A stretch of 64,000 nucleotides of DNA from Prorocentrum cordatum (taxonomy: Eukaryota; Sar; Dinophyceae; Prorocentrales; Prorocentraceae): the NCBI GenBank assembly GCA_963575745.1, contig CAUYUJ010015016.1:415236-479235 (forward strand), written 5' to 3'. Positions 1 to 10,182 of this stretch are shown here, piece by piece (positions within the stretch are counted from its first letter, which is position 1; every line of letters starts with the position of its first letter). A model generated the notes under the pieces. That model had not been told where the DNA came from and did not search any database. It was given only the letters and a program-made list of their open reading frames with translations. The position numbers and the translations under genes were made by a program.

Positions 1-285
1 GGTACAACTGGGACATGTTCACCGCAATCTGGATCCTGCAGCTGGCCAACCCGGGGAGCCTGGATCGCGACCACGTCTGGCAACTCATCCGAGCTCGAGG
101 TCACGAGACAGCTCCCCTTCACGCAATGGCTTGCGCCTGAACCTGACGACACCTACTCAGCCGACCAGCCCTGGCTCGAAGTCCCTGGATCCAGAAGCGC
201 AGACGTCGACGCCACCACCGCGCTATCCATCCCAGAAAACGTCACCAATGCCCTGGACGCCCTGATCAACGTACAGGCTGTCTAA
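1..285 (+). pseudogene. 3' tail of an upstream ORF, partial, frameshifted
   Basis: The window opens inside coding-like sequence. The third frame is open to a TGA at about 138-140 and has a protein-like start (YNWDMFTAIWILQL). The first frame is open from base 1 to TAA at 283-285 and ends in a protein-like stretch (ALSIPENVTNALDALINVQ). A single shift near 100-140 would join them. The product is not recognised. The spacing of about 80 bases to the next ORF on the same strand suggests it is an earlier ORF of the same retroelement-like unit. It carries the same CCCTGGAT motif (183-190) seen throughout the first 18 kb. No start is visible because the 5' part lies outside the window. Confidence 0.4.
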
Positions 286-367
286 CCTTCACTGGGAGGA
301 GCGGCAGCGCCACGACCCCGGAAGAGTCACTCGGGGACGGAGAGGAGTCTCCCCGACCCCCAGAACG

Positions 368-3300
368 ATGGGAGCGGGGGACAGACCAACGGACAACCCA
401 GGCACGAGCCAGCGCAGAAGCCGCAGCCGGGCGAACAACGAGACGGACGCGGCAGGCACGCAAGCCGGCGATGCGAGACCACCCGCCACGACGGGCCCTG
501 GACCGCTAGCCACACCTACAAGCCCCGGGCTCCCCACTTCGGTGACATCACAGACAAATGCAAGTCCCAGTGGTGGCGCTAACGACAGCCCGGCCCGCGC
601 CGCGCAGGAAATGCAACCTCAGACCCAGATGGCGCCACCCGAGCAGAATACGGCACCACCCTCCGTGGCCAGACCGACTGGCGACGAAGTGGCGGACAAT
701 GGCGTAACCCGGGTTGACAGCATCGGCCAAATCCCACCCAGGGCGACTTCTGCGAACCCCGCGACACCCAGGGAGGGATCGGCTCGGTCACTCGCCCCGG
801 TCCGCGCCACCATGCCGAGCCCGGGCGTAGCGGAAGGCCCCTCCCCAGCCGGCAACTCTGCGGATGCTGTGGGACGAGATAGCTCTGACCCCACAGGACC
901 TCACGAGAGCCGCACCGGCGTGAACATCCCTGGAAGCCTACGGACCTCTCATGCGGAGACAAATGCCAGCACGGAGCAGCGCGTGACTGGGAGGGGCGGA
1001 GCCACGACCCTGGACAGCACAGAAGGCGCGCAGTGCACGCCCACTGCTGCTAGGACTGCGGGCACGGGGGGCGCAGCGGACAGCGAAGATGCACCTCCAC
1101 GGGTCCCCACGGACGCGGCAACAGCCCAGAGCAGGATACCGCCGCCAGGCACGGCGCATAGTACTTGCAACGACCCCCTGGGGAGAGGAGACACGCCGAG
1201 AAGTGGGCCTGAGCTCCCCCCGTGCATGGAGGCGGACTGGAAGCGGGAGTATGAAGCCATGGCGCGCACGCTCAGACAGGCACAGGTGCACGCCTCCGAC
1301 GGCTCAGGTAACCCTCCCTCCGAGGACGAATGGAACCAAGTTCTCAGCGTGATAGCGCGGGCTGCAGCGATACCCCAGCTGGACAAAACCGTTCGGGACC
1401 TGTACCAAGAACTTGGACTTGCCATGCGAATCCCAGACGCCTTCAGCGCCTATTGGAATACCCACCCACCTCCGGGTACGCGCAACCCCGCTGGCAGGAG
1501 GATACACGCACGCCAAGCGGCGCTGTCCGCCGACGCGGCCTGCGCCCAATTGAGACAACTCGCAGGCAGTCCGGCCTCTCGCTCGGAGAGCGCGTCGGCA
1601 CCCGATGCCCCCTTTCAGAGCCTAACGCCCGTCATGCTTCGCACCATCCTGCGCGCGGGAGCTGGCGCCCCATTCTCCGACGACAGGGACCAGGTTCTGA
1701 GCGAGACTGTAGAAGCCCCTCCAAGGAACCTACGCAGAACCGGAAACGCCGTCCGGCGTGCCGGCACGCCCAGACCTGCGCGCGCCCCGGCTGGGACTGC
1801 TGGGAGCACGGCTGACAACGGGTTGACCAGGCGCGCTCGAAACAGAAACACGACCGGGTCGCGACCGGTCGAGCCCAGCGCCCAGCTTCGCGCTACCGCC
1901 GCTGATAGAGCTCGGGGGAGTCCGGCGCACCGGGCCTCCCGAGGGAGGAATGACGGCACGCGCGGGACCACGCTACGGGGTGCGACCCGCCTCAGAGCTG
2001 CGGGTAACGCAGGCAGGGAAAGGTCCACCCGACCAAGCAGCAGACCTCCCAACCCAAGGACTCTGGTCGACCTCTGGGAGCGCTCCCGTGCAGGAGAAGG
2101 CCCCCCCACCAGTGTCGCTGGGAGAGGCGTCACAAGACGGGCGTCCAGACCGGCGAGCGCGGAAGGCGCGCGGATCCGCAGACCGCGACCCCGTCCAACC
2201 GGTTTCTCACCAGACGAGCCTACGGCCACCCCCCAGCCTGCCGATGTGCTCCAGCAGGTATGGGAGCGACACAGGGACGGGCGAACCGGTCTCTCTCCAG
2301 TCGCACCTGCCGACACGACACTCGCTGCGTACCAGATTGCGGGCTTGGACAATACCCAGATCATCAGCACTCTAAGGACTCTCCAGCAGGACGGCCTTGT
2401 CTCCAGCGGTTCCCCCGACGGTACATGGGACATTAGGCTCCACCCAATCAGTGATCCCAGGCACGGGGACGACTGGACGTACGACTTCACCCAGCAAACA
2501 AGAGCACGCATAGTCAGCCCTCGACCCGGCCCGAATGCCGCCGCGGGACCAAGCCTTCATCTCGTATCACTCTTCGATGAATGGAGTCTGGCGAGACTTG
2601 CCATTGGCGACCACTTAACCAAAGTCGCCGCGACCACTCGGTTCAGATCCTCCGCCTTCGTCGAAATCAACGAGGAGGTCGCAGCTCGAGTCGAGATGCG
2701 TTGGGACCGTGACAGCGCCATGCGCTTTGATGGAGGGCCCCCACACGTGAGTTTAGGAGCTGATGTATGGGATCTCCTGAGAGGAGACGACCGCCGAAGT
2801 CCCTGGACCGAACACCTCAGAACCCTGGATCCCGGAAGCCTTCTTGTCATCACAGCGGGGCTCCCAGGTACCAGCCTTTCTGCAACCAGTCAACACGAGG
2901 GACTTGACGGACTGGCGGGCTCTCAGGCAGTACACTTCTTCGCAGTGCCACTACTATGGAACGCCGCCCGCAGGCTCCGCCCGGATGCACGCGTCATAAT
3001 ATGCTGCGAATGCCCAGCCACGATCCTACAGGCGCACAAGCAGGCAATGTGCACGGCACTGGGAGAACTCCCCCCAGACTGGGCCGTCCCCCTGGATGCC
3101 ACCCCCACAGTCGCCAGCCCGAGGGATCGATTATGGTTCAGCAACTGCCCTCCTGCGGATGACCTCGTTGCGCATCCCCGACTCCCCAGTCCCTGGGAAA
3201 GGCGATGGACATACAGACCGGACGGACGCATCCCTACCTGGACCCAGTCCAAGGCTCTCGCCAACGCCCCGGAGGTTATAGTTTCGTGCAGCTACCAGAC

Positions 3301-3898
3301 ACACCCCCTGTGCCTTCTATATAATGGGGACAGCAGCCACAGGTGGCTACTCCGCACCCTCGCCGACACCAGGAACGGCATCGAGAACATCTTTGAGGAG
3401 ACTGGAGCCGAACGTAGCTTCCAAGGCTGCACTGAAGGACTGACGCTCGTCTGTCACGGAAGAGAGCGTGAGAGCCTAGCCAGCGAAGGAAAAGCGAGAG
3501 CCTGGGCAGGTTGGCTGCTGGCGCACGGGAGAGAGCACGGGCTCAGGATCCCATCCCGGGAGGAACGGGCCCGAGCAGCTGGCCTTGGGTCTTATTTTCG
3601 GTCCCTGGACATTAGAGGGAAGAAGCTCGACGACGCCGTGGGGACTCACCTTGACCCGAGGTGTCTCCAACGCAGACTTGCGACCGCCATCCTGGAGCGG
3701 AGCAGGAGCGAGAATATCCCTGGCCGTCAGCACGAGGCTCCGACCGAAAGCCACATTTGGGCTGCATGGAGGCAGGCGCGCAGCTTCGCCGACAGAAACT
3801 GCCCTTGGGCGCCGCTCGCTGGGAATCCTTGCCCAGATGACATAGTCAGAACCATGCTGCAGCAGCAGCTCCTTGATCGAGGGTTGCCGTTCCCCTAG
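368..3898 (+). CDS. ORF1-like protein with C-terminal C5-cytosine-methyltransferase-like domain, catalytic Cys absent
   Basis: This 1176-codon ORF is uninterrupted. Residues 1 to about 280 and 390-650 are disordered, rich in Pro, Arg, Thr and Ser. A short helical segment lies between them, and two similar segments (LVDLWERSRAG and LQQVWERHRDG) follow. From residue about 730 a Rossmann methyltransferase layout appears. HLVSLFDEWSLARLAI matches motif I, FVEINEEVAARV fits the acidic motif II, and ITAGLPGTSLS (about 829-839) aligns with motif IV. CCECPATIL (about 879) aligns with motif VI ENV, and AGNPCPDDIVRTM (about 1150) with motif X. The motif IV Cys (normally PPC or SPC) is Gly and ENV has become ECP, so this copy should not methylate DNA. 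Methyltransferase domains carried by retrotransposons have been reported in Symbiodinium (de Mendoza and colleagues, 2018). The endonuclease and RT just downstream on the same strand fit that setting. The fold call rests on motif order, not on a search. Confidence 0.7.
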   Translation: MGAGDRPTDNPGTSQRRSRSRANNETDAAGTQAGDARPPATTGPGPLATPTSPGLPTSVTSQTNASPSGGANDSPARAAQEMQPQTQMAPPEQNTAPPSVARPTGDEVADNGVTRVDSIGQIPPRATSANPATPREGSARSLAPVRATMPSPGVAEGPSPAGNSADAVGRDSSDPTGPHESRTGVNIPGSLRTSHAETNASTEQRVTGRGGATTLDSTEGAQCTPTAARTAGTGGAADSEDAPPRVPTDAATAQSRIPPPGTAHSTCNDPLGRGDTPRSGPELPPCMEADWKREYEAMARTLRQAQVHASDGSGNPPSEDEWNQVLSVIARAAAIPQLDKTVRDLYQELGLAMRIPDAFSAYWNTHPPPGTRNPAGRRIHARQAALSADAACAQLRQLAGSPASRSESASAPDAPFQSLTPVMLRTILRAGAGAPFSDDRDQVLSETVEAPPRNLRRTGNAVRRAGTPRPARAPAGTAGSTADNGLTRRARNRNTTGSRPVEPSAQLRATAADRARGSPAHRASRGRNDGTRGTTLRGATRLRAAGNAGRERSTRPSSRPPNPRTLVDLWERSRAGEGPPTSVAGRGVTRRASRPASAEGARIRRPRPRPTGFSPDEPTATPQPADVLQQVWERHRDGRTGLSPVAPADTTLAAYQIAGLDNTQIISTLRTLQQDGLVSSGSPDGTWDIRLHPISDPRHGDDWTYDFTQQTRARIVSPRPGPNAAAGPSLHLVSLFDEWSLARLAIGDHLTKVAATTRFRSSAFVEINEEVAARVEMRWDRDSAMRFDGGPPHVSLGADVWDLLRGDDRRSPWTEHLRTLDPGSLLVITAGLPGTSLSATSQHEGLDGLAGSQAVHFFAVPLLWNAARRLRPDARVIICCECPATILQAHKQAMCTALGELPPDWAVPLDATPTVASPRDRLWFSNCPPADDLVAHPRLPSPWERRWTYRPDGRIPTWTQSKALANAPEVIVSCSYQTHPLCLLYNGDSSHRWLLRTLADTRNGIENIFEETGAERSFQGCTEGLTLVCHGRERESLASEGKARAWAGWLLAHGREHGLRIPSREERARAAGLGSYFRSLDIRGKKLDDAVGTHLDPRCLQRRLATAILERSRSENIPGRQHEAPTESHIWAAWRQARSFADRNCPWAPLAGNPCPDDIVRTMLQQQLLDRGLPFP

Positions 3899-4071
3899 AC
3901 TCGCCTGAAGACCCAGGGGCGCTTCATCTCGCCCTTGGGTCTCCCCCGCTCGCGAATCTCGTTCCGGGGGCGAGAACCAGAGCCTGGCAGCTAGCCTGCT
4001 CCTCCCTGAGCAGCGCCCTTGCCCTGCGCAGTAATTGCACCGCCCGGCGGCCGCGATCCCTCTGGGCCTTC

Positions 4072-4934
4072 GTGCACTCCACCCCCTGGGACAACCCCGC
4101 CTGGGCGGATCTCTGCGGGGGCCTCTCCCTTCGCGCCCTGGTCGACGCCATCTCCAACGCCGCACAGGCCGGCTCACTCAAAATGGGCTGCTGGAACGTT
4201 AGGTACCTCAAAAGCACGACGGCTCATAAGAACATGATTAAACACGCCTTCTTAACGCAGATGACCACCAACGGTAGGATAGGACTCACTCAGGAGACCC
4301 ACTGGACGGAACACGAGGCGGCCGTCTGGTCCACCATGTTTCACGCTCGCACGCTCGTCGCCTCTCCAGCCTACAGCGGGCCAGCCGGGGGATGCGCAGG
4401 CGGAGTGGCGATTATCATTCCGCGCGGCACCACGCTCCTCCGGGCAGAAGACCCCGTCCCCGGATGCGCGGTAGCAGCCACCATCAGACGAAGTGACAGC
4501 ACCTACCGCCTGGTCTCGGTGTACCTTCCACCCTCCAGGAAAGCCGAAACCATTGAGGCCATCAGACAGGCCATCGAAAGGTGGGACGACACCCCCACAT
4601 ACTGGGGGGGGACGTCAACATCCAGCTTGACAATCCCAGGGATGGTGAGACAGACGAGGCCGCGGCCCTCGCCGACCTACTCTCGCTGACAGGATCAAGC
4701 GTCTGCCACTGCGACGGGCCCACCAGAGTGGACGCGGACAATGAATCACAGATCGACATCGTTGCGTGCCCTTTTCGACAGCTCGGTGCCTACGGAGTCA
4801 GGAAGGCCTGGAAACCCTCTGTCTCCGACCACGCCAACCTGCACATGGAGCCGGGCGCCCCCAGAACCCGCCGGGGCAACACCATTCGCGCGGGGACCTA
4901 CGCCTACTTCCGAGCGAGGCGCGCGCTGAATTAA
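4072..4934 (+). pseudogene. APE-type (EEP) endonuclease domain of a LINE, frameshifted
   Basis: Two overlapping frames together give an exonuclease-endonuclease-phosphatase domain of the kind that nicks target DNA for LINE insertion. The first frame (4072-4689) carries MGCWNVRYL (the conserved N near the start) and GLTQETHW with the metal-binding Glu. It then has the beta-strand block around GGCAGGVAIII and the YLPPSR segment. The second frame (4581-4934) carries GGDVN, equivalent to the GDFN motif, and SDHANL, equivalent to the terminal SDH motif. The frame changes at a run of eight G at 4604-4611; one more G would restore it. The key residues themselves are intact. The domain sits between the methyltransferase-like ORF and the reverse transcriptase, the usual LINE order (endonuclease before RT). 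A second shift near 4915-4925 leads into the RT linker. Confidence 0.8.
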
Positions 4935-6400
4935 GGACCCTGGACTCCTTCCTCGAGCGCACATTCGGGTTGCCGGACGTCGATCTGACCGGCCTCCTAC
5001 AACCCGCCGATTGGGTCCGCCCGGCCACCCCTGGACATTTCCCAGCCAACCACTGTGACAACGACGACGGCGAAGGACAAAAAGAACAGGAACCCTCCAC
5101 TCCGCCCCCAGCTCCTAACCCGGGTGATGATCACACCGTCCCGCTTCTGCCCACCCTTCTCTCTCTTGGTCGCCACGCCATGTCCGCTGCCATACAGGAC
5201 TGGTGGAGGAAGTGGCGCAGAAGCAAAACCAACCGCTCGCCAGGGGCCCTACTCGCGGAAGCAGTAAGATCGGACTCCACGACGCGCCCGGTGGGGGCAC
5301 TTGCGGCTTGGCTCGCTGAATATGAGTGGGACGGCAGCGACTTGACACCTCAGCAAGCGGCCCTCTGGCTGCGAAGATGGGACAACGACGCTGCGCAGAG
5401 ACGCGCCGCCCGCCTCACTCCCGCGCAAAGGGCCCCGGAGTTGAGCGCCCCGCTCTCGCCTCCCACTACCGGACGGGACGAGAAATCTTCGTCAGGACAC
5501 ATGCCATCCTCGGAGTTCGTGACGATGACGGAAGCTGGAAAGAACGCACGAAGGAAGTCGACGATGTCCTAGGGCGGAGCCGAAGTCCGACCTGGCAAAC
5601 CGCCCCTCCTCTCCCCCCTGCAGCGGACTGCATCCTAAACGAGTACTTCAAGCAAAAAGACACCGGACATTTCCCACACTCTCCCAGCCCGCAGCGGGGC
5701 AGGATCGCCTCCCTCGTCCTGGGACCTAGCGGCAGTGCCCCCGGTGTGGACGGAGAGCCTTACGAGCTGCACCATCCCGGAGCGCGCTTTGTTGCCGGAC
5801 TCCTCGCCCAGGCCTGGTACGCCGCGGAACTGAACCCTGAGCTCCTGGACCTGGTTCTAGGCCTCTCTGTTGACCTCCTGGTCTGGATCGGCAAGAAACC
5901 GGCCGCTGAACTGCCCAACGACATGCGTCCCTTGCAGCTCCCAACTTGCCTTCGAAGACTGCACGGAGCAACCGCAGCCGACTGCCTCGGCCCCGTGATT
6001 GAACCCAGGCTTAGCCCCAATCAGGCTGCCAAGCGCGGAGGGCAATGCGGTCCCAACGTCACCACCGCCACCAACCACCTAGCCCTGGATCCTGTCGCCG
6101 ACACCGAACCTGGGCCCTCGTGGGCCGCCCTGCTTGGCGCGCACCAAGAGGCTGTTGACCGGTATATACTGGACGCCGCACGGCACCTAGGCCCTGCCCC
6201 GAGCACCGCTGTCCTCTTCTGTGATCAGACCAAAGCCTTTGAGCGCATATCCCTGCAATGGATGGGGCAGCTGGCGAGGCGTTGGCAATTCCCGGCCTGG
6301 CTCCTGCACTCCGTGGATTGCCTCGTCGGCAGCAGGAGTGCGCGCACCTGCAAGGGTAGGTACAAGAGCAGAATAAGGAAACTCTTGCGGCTGGCCCATC
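4925..6400 (+). pseudogene. LINE reverse transcriptase, N-terminal half (linker, RT motifs 1 to A)
   Basis: The first part (to about 5570) is a linker with no recognised domain. The reading then moves to another frame, open to 6507. APGVDGEPYEL (about 5740) corresponds to the RT motif normally read as PGPDG. PNDMRPLQLPTCLRRL is the block normally read as RPI-LL. VLFCDQTKAFERI (about 6212-6250) is palm motif A with the first catalytic Asp. Coding sense is lost near 6390, where the protein continues in another frame as palm motif B. The domain lies directly behind the endonuclease domain, as in APE-type non-LTR retrotransposons. The shifts could be element decay or homopolymer sequencing errors, since several fall in C or G runs. 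Confidence 0.8.
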
Positions 6401-6403
6401 GGA

Positions 6404-8350
6404 ATGGGAGGCGCGGCCTCCCCGCTCCTCCGGTGCCTGGGCTACGACCCTCTCATCAGCGCCCTGGCCGACATCACCGGGGCGGACGATCCGACGTGCG
6501 TGGATGATCTGGCTGCCCTATTGGGCGCCACCGCCCAATCACTACGCGCCGGCATCGCTCTGCCCTGGCTCGCAAGATCGGCAGGGCTCCTCGTCGAAGC
6601 CCACAAGTGCAGGGGCATCGAAGCCCCATCCGGAATCAACATCAGGCAGCACCTGGACACTGCCCCTGTGGATTTCAGCGACAATGGCACCACCGCAACA
6701 GTTACAGGCCTGCCGGCGGGACTCATCCTGGGAATGATAAGTCGAGCAGCAGGCCCCGGAATCGCAGCTCAGTGCACTCCCTGGAGCTGCTCATGTAGTT
6801 GCAACTTTAAAACGGCACTGGTCCCCGCCAGCAGCCACGAGTGGTGGAGACGTACCATGGACTACACCCCTTTTGGCTCGTCCGTTGTTCGCGCCCAGTG
6901 GCCCTACCTCGGCGCCTGCGTCGTATCTCGGGCTGCCGAAGGGGAAAGCCTTCCGCCCAGGGGTACAATGACAAAAGGGCAACTCGACGTCCTCGTCGCC
7001 GGCACCTGGGGCAAACCTCTCCCCAAGCTACGGGGCCGGGCCATGGCCCTACACCCTGCAAGCATGTCTCCCACCAAAACCGCCCTCGCCTGGAACACCT
7101 ATCTCATCGCGCTCATCCCTTACCCATCCCACTACTCCCTCCCGGACATCGTGCAAGAAAGGACACTTCGGGCCCACCTGCGGGTCGCCCTCGGTCTCGC
7201 CTCCGCCTCCTGGATCCCTGACAACATTATCACCGGCCTGGGCATCCGCTTCCAAGTCCCTGGCTGCCCCAAGTGCCCGGTGGCCACTTCACGGGCGATT
7301 GCTGCCAGGGCGCACGCCCTTGATGACCTGTGGGGGCCCCTGCAGGCGAGGCACAAGGCTGGGAGAAGGTGGAACAAACTTGTTAAATGGGCACGGGACT
7401 TCACCCCGCGGGATGAACCGCGCCGGCCTGGCTCCAAAGTTCTGACCGACGCCAGGGCCGCCGACCTCTTCAATCGTGCTATGAGAGAGCCCCCAAGACG
7501 ACGTGCTCGCTACTTTGGGCGCGTAGTTTACGTTGCGGCTTGGGCGCAGCTCCACGGGCACGTTGTGAGCAGTTGGTTCTCCACAACCAGCCACGAGCGA
7601 AGATGGGCTCAAACAGATGGCGCGGAATGGTCCCTCCTTGGGCACTGCGCCTCCTTCACCGAGGCGCATCGCGTCCTACGAGTCCTGGCCAACGGACTAC
7701 CCGGGTCCGCGCGTCGAAGAAGTGTCGCTGACAGGATCCCCCACCAGCGCGGCTGCGGCAGGGCGGCCAAAAGAGTTTGGCTCACCGCCGGGCAGCGGGA
7801 TCGGCGACAGGCCTGGTGCGACACGTGCCTCGGGCCCTGGACTGGAGAGGCTTCCCTCTGGCCCCTCCTTGGCGATGACGCGTTGCCCGAGGACCTGCGT
7901 CCACTTGATGCAGAGAGAAGAAGGCAACTCGGCAGCATCAGCGTTCCTATCCGACAGGGACTCTACGGAGCTTGCCCCCTCTGCGGCCTGGGGGAAGCCA
8001 CCACTGAGCACATGTGGTGCTGGTGCCCCGCCGCTGCCCTTGCCTGGGAAAAGGCTAGAGGCCCAGACCACCCCAGAGACCTTCCCACAGCGATATGCTC
8101 CAGGGGTCAACACCAGAGGCTTGCCTGCCGCCTTTTACACCAAACCTTCTTCAGATACTGCGTGAACCTGGACTCCGCTCCCATAGGCGCCGACGAAGCT
8201 GCCAGACTCATCGCCCAGGGAATCGCTGTACCTGATACCGACCTCCAGGAAGACCATGAGGATGAGGACGATGACGACATGCAAGAAGGGCAAGCCCCGG
8301 CCGCACCGGCGGATGAAACCGCTGTCTGGGCCCCCATGCTAGACCCCTGT
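6404..8350 (+). pseudogene. LINE reverse transcriptase, C-terminal half (palm motifs B-C, thumb, zf-RVT-like knuckle)
   Basis: GGAASPLLRCLGYDPLI at the start of this frame is palm motif B. PTCVDDLAALL (about 6490-6520) is motif C, with VDD for the usual Y/F-x-DD active site, so the catalytic Asp pair is present. A long helical region follows as thumb and connection. A knuckle of the zf-RVT type comes near 7975-8035: CPLC, then about ten residues, then HMWCWCP. This knuckle is common after LINE RT domains. The frame then runs into an acidic segment (EDHEDEDDDDMQEGQ, about 8245-8285). The open frame continues to 8923, but its last part looks out of register with the RNase H that follows. With the preceding segment it forms a nearly complete RT broken only by frameshifts. 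Confidence 0.8.
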
Positions 8351-8639
8351 CAACATTGCAATCGCCACACCTGCTGCGCATTCATGGGGCTGCCAGTCCG
8401 CATCTCGGCAGGCAAACTCCGCGCGCCGGGGGGGAAATCCGGTGCCTCCCTGTCACGATCAGGGCCGCGCGGAGCGGGGACCGGCTCGCCGTTCTCCAAA
8501 CTTGCGACGCCAGGGCGAGCTGGATGCCGCCAGGGGTGGGCTGGTTTCCCTGCCCCAGGACGGACAGGTCCCCCAGTGCCCTCTGGACCAAGACCTACTG
8601 CAGACTCTGCGACCTACATACCCTGGTGCTCAGAGCTAG

Positions 8640-9205
8640 CAGGGATATGGAGGCGGGCGAGGAGATCACCGTCGGAGACTCCCCGCCCCCTGCTGCCGAC
8701 ACGGCCCAATGGCCCTATGAGCTCACCTTCGACGGTGGGGCTCGCAGGATCAGGGAAGGTGAGAAGGTCTCCGGTGCGGCAGCGGTCCTCTGGAGACACG
8801 ACCCGCACCGCGGCTACCCGCGCGTCGTCGCGGTCGCCGTCGTTGCCCTTCCAGGCTGCGACAATGCGCAGACGGCGGAGGCCTCCGGGTGTAGAGCGGG
8901 CCTCGCCCTGCTCCCCCATCTAGACACCACGCTATCCGGTACGGAGCCGGCACCGGTCGCTATCGCCGGCCCCACCTGGCACAACAGATGGACTTCGCCC
9001 TCAGACAAGCCAGCGAGGCCGGATGGACCCTCACATGGCAGGCTGTGCGTCGGCGCCTCAATAAAGCAGCCGACCGTCTTGCAACGCTAGGGGTTTTTGG
9101 GGCAGACGCCCTTCGACGCGCTGGCGACCTGGCGGTTACCTCCTGGATCGTCTGGGACGGCTCCCAGCCTCCCACCCCCCCTTTTCCCTGCCGCGGACGT
9201 CGACC
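8640..9205 (+). pseudogene. RNase H domain of the LINE, frameshifted, third Asp segment not visible
   Basis: In one frame ELTFDGGARR (about 8722) supplies the first catalytic Asp, and DNAQTAEASGCRAGLAL (about 8862-8915) the catalytic Glu. In a second frame, from about 8940, GAGTGRYRRPHLAQQ continues to WQAVRRRLNKAADRLATLG (about 9036-9092), the last helix of the fold. The expected GDN-type segment with the third Asp falls where the frames change (about 8920-8940) and cannot be read, so a small deletion there is likely. RNase H removes template RNA during retrotransposition. A short acidic region in yet another frame follows (VDLCDLDQVALFVEALEN, about 9195-9250). Confidence 0.75.
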
Positions 9206-9385
9206 TCTGTGACTTGGACCAGGTTGCGTTGTTCGTTGAGGCTCTCGAAAATCCCCCTCCCCCCCTTCTCCTCTGATCGCCCCCCGCCGCGGCGCACTAA
9301 GGTCCTGACGGGTCGCAGCTTCAGCTGCCGCAACAAGACATAGCAGCCTTCCGCTGCCACCCTGGATCTTTTCACACCTTGGATA

Positions 9386-9990
9386 ATGCCCAAAAACAAC
9401 CAAGGTCCCATCCGTCGATGGCCCTCTTGCCTGCCGTACAGTGACGACGGGCCGCCAGAGCGCATGGGCACGCGTGTCTTCCTGGCCCGCTTTTGTCCCT
9501 GGATGCGTTGGGCCTATTCCCACGGCGGTTGGCGGCACTGGTGCGAGATCTGCCAGGGGCCCGTCGACGACACAGAGCACATCCTAAGTGAGAAGCACTA
9601 CGAGATGTCGGAGGCAGGACGGTTGGCCAGACCCGAACACCTTCGTCACTCCTGGAAATCTCTGGAGCAATTGTGGAGGGGAACCCTATGATGCGTACCA
9701 CCAGGTGTCCTTCGTGCGGAAGAATTGGCACGGCTGGAGGCCAGTCCAGCCCTCGGTTACCCGTGACGGGGTACGCTCGCCCCCTGGCATCTCGATCCCA
9801 GAGGACGCGCTACACGTACCCATTACCTACCCCCTCTGGGACGATCCGCCAACGTACAACTGCCCCGGGGGCACCAGGGTGGACCCGGAGAGGGTGCGGA
9901 CGCACATGATGGACAGGCGGGGCGCCGCAAGAGAAGGCCTCAGGCTGTCCGAGGGCGGCGACGGGAACAGGATGCGGGCGAAAACGACCA
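9386..9990 (+). pseudogene. C2H2-like zinc finger segment between RNase H and helicase
   Basis: The first frame (9386-9691) encodes a compact basic and aromatic protein with WCEICQGPVDDTEHILSEKH. This is a C-x2-C-x8-H-x5-H finger resembling U1-type C2H2 fingers that bind RNA or DNA. The reading then moves to the frame starting near 9660 (EPYDAYHQVSFVRKNWHGW), which runs into a proline-rich tract near 10,040-10,085. Such a finger could serve as the nucleic-acid-binding part of the element. It is clearly coding-like but its exact start is unknown. The low-complexity tract separates it from the helicase polyprotein, so the two may be separate ORFs. Confidence 0.55.
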
Positions 9991-10182
9991 TCGGGCTACA
10001 TCCCACACCTGGACAGGCTACAAGCTCCTTGGGATTGCCTCCCCCTCCGCCCCCGCCGCCTCGCCCTCCTCCTGCCTGGGCCCCACCCTGTCAGCAGCGA
10101 ACAGTTCTGTTGGCCGAAGACAGTGCGACGGAGGTCGACGCTCTCTCTCCGACGAGCCCAGCAGCCCTGGATGAGTCGCTGG

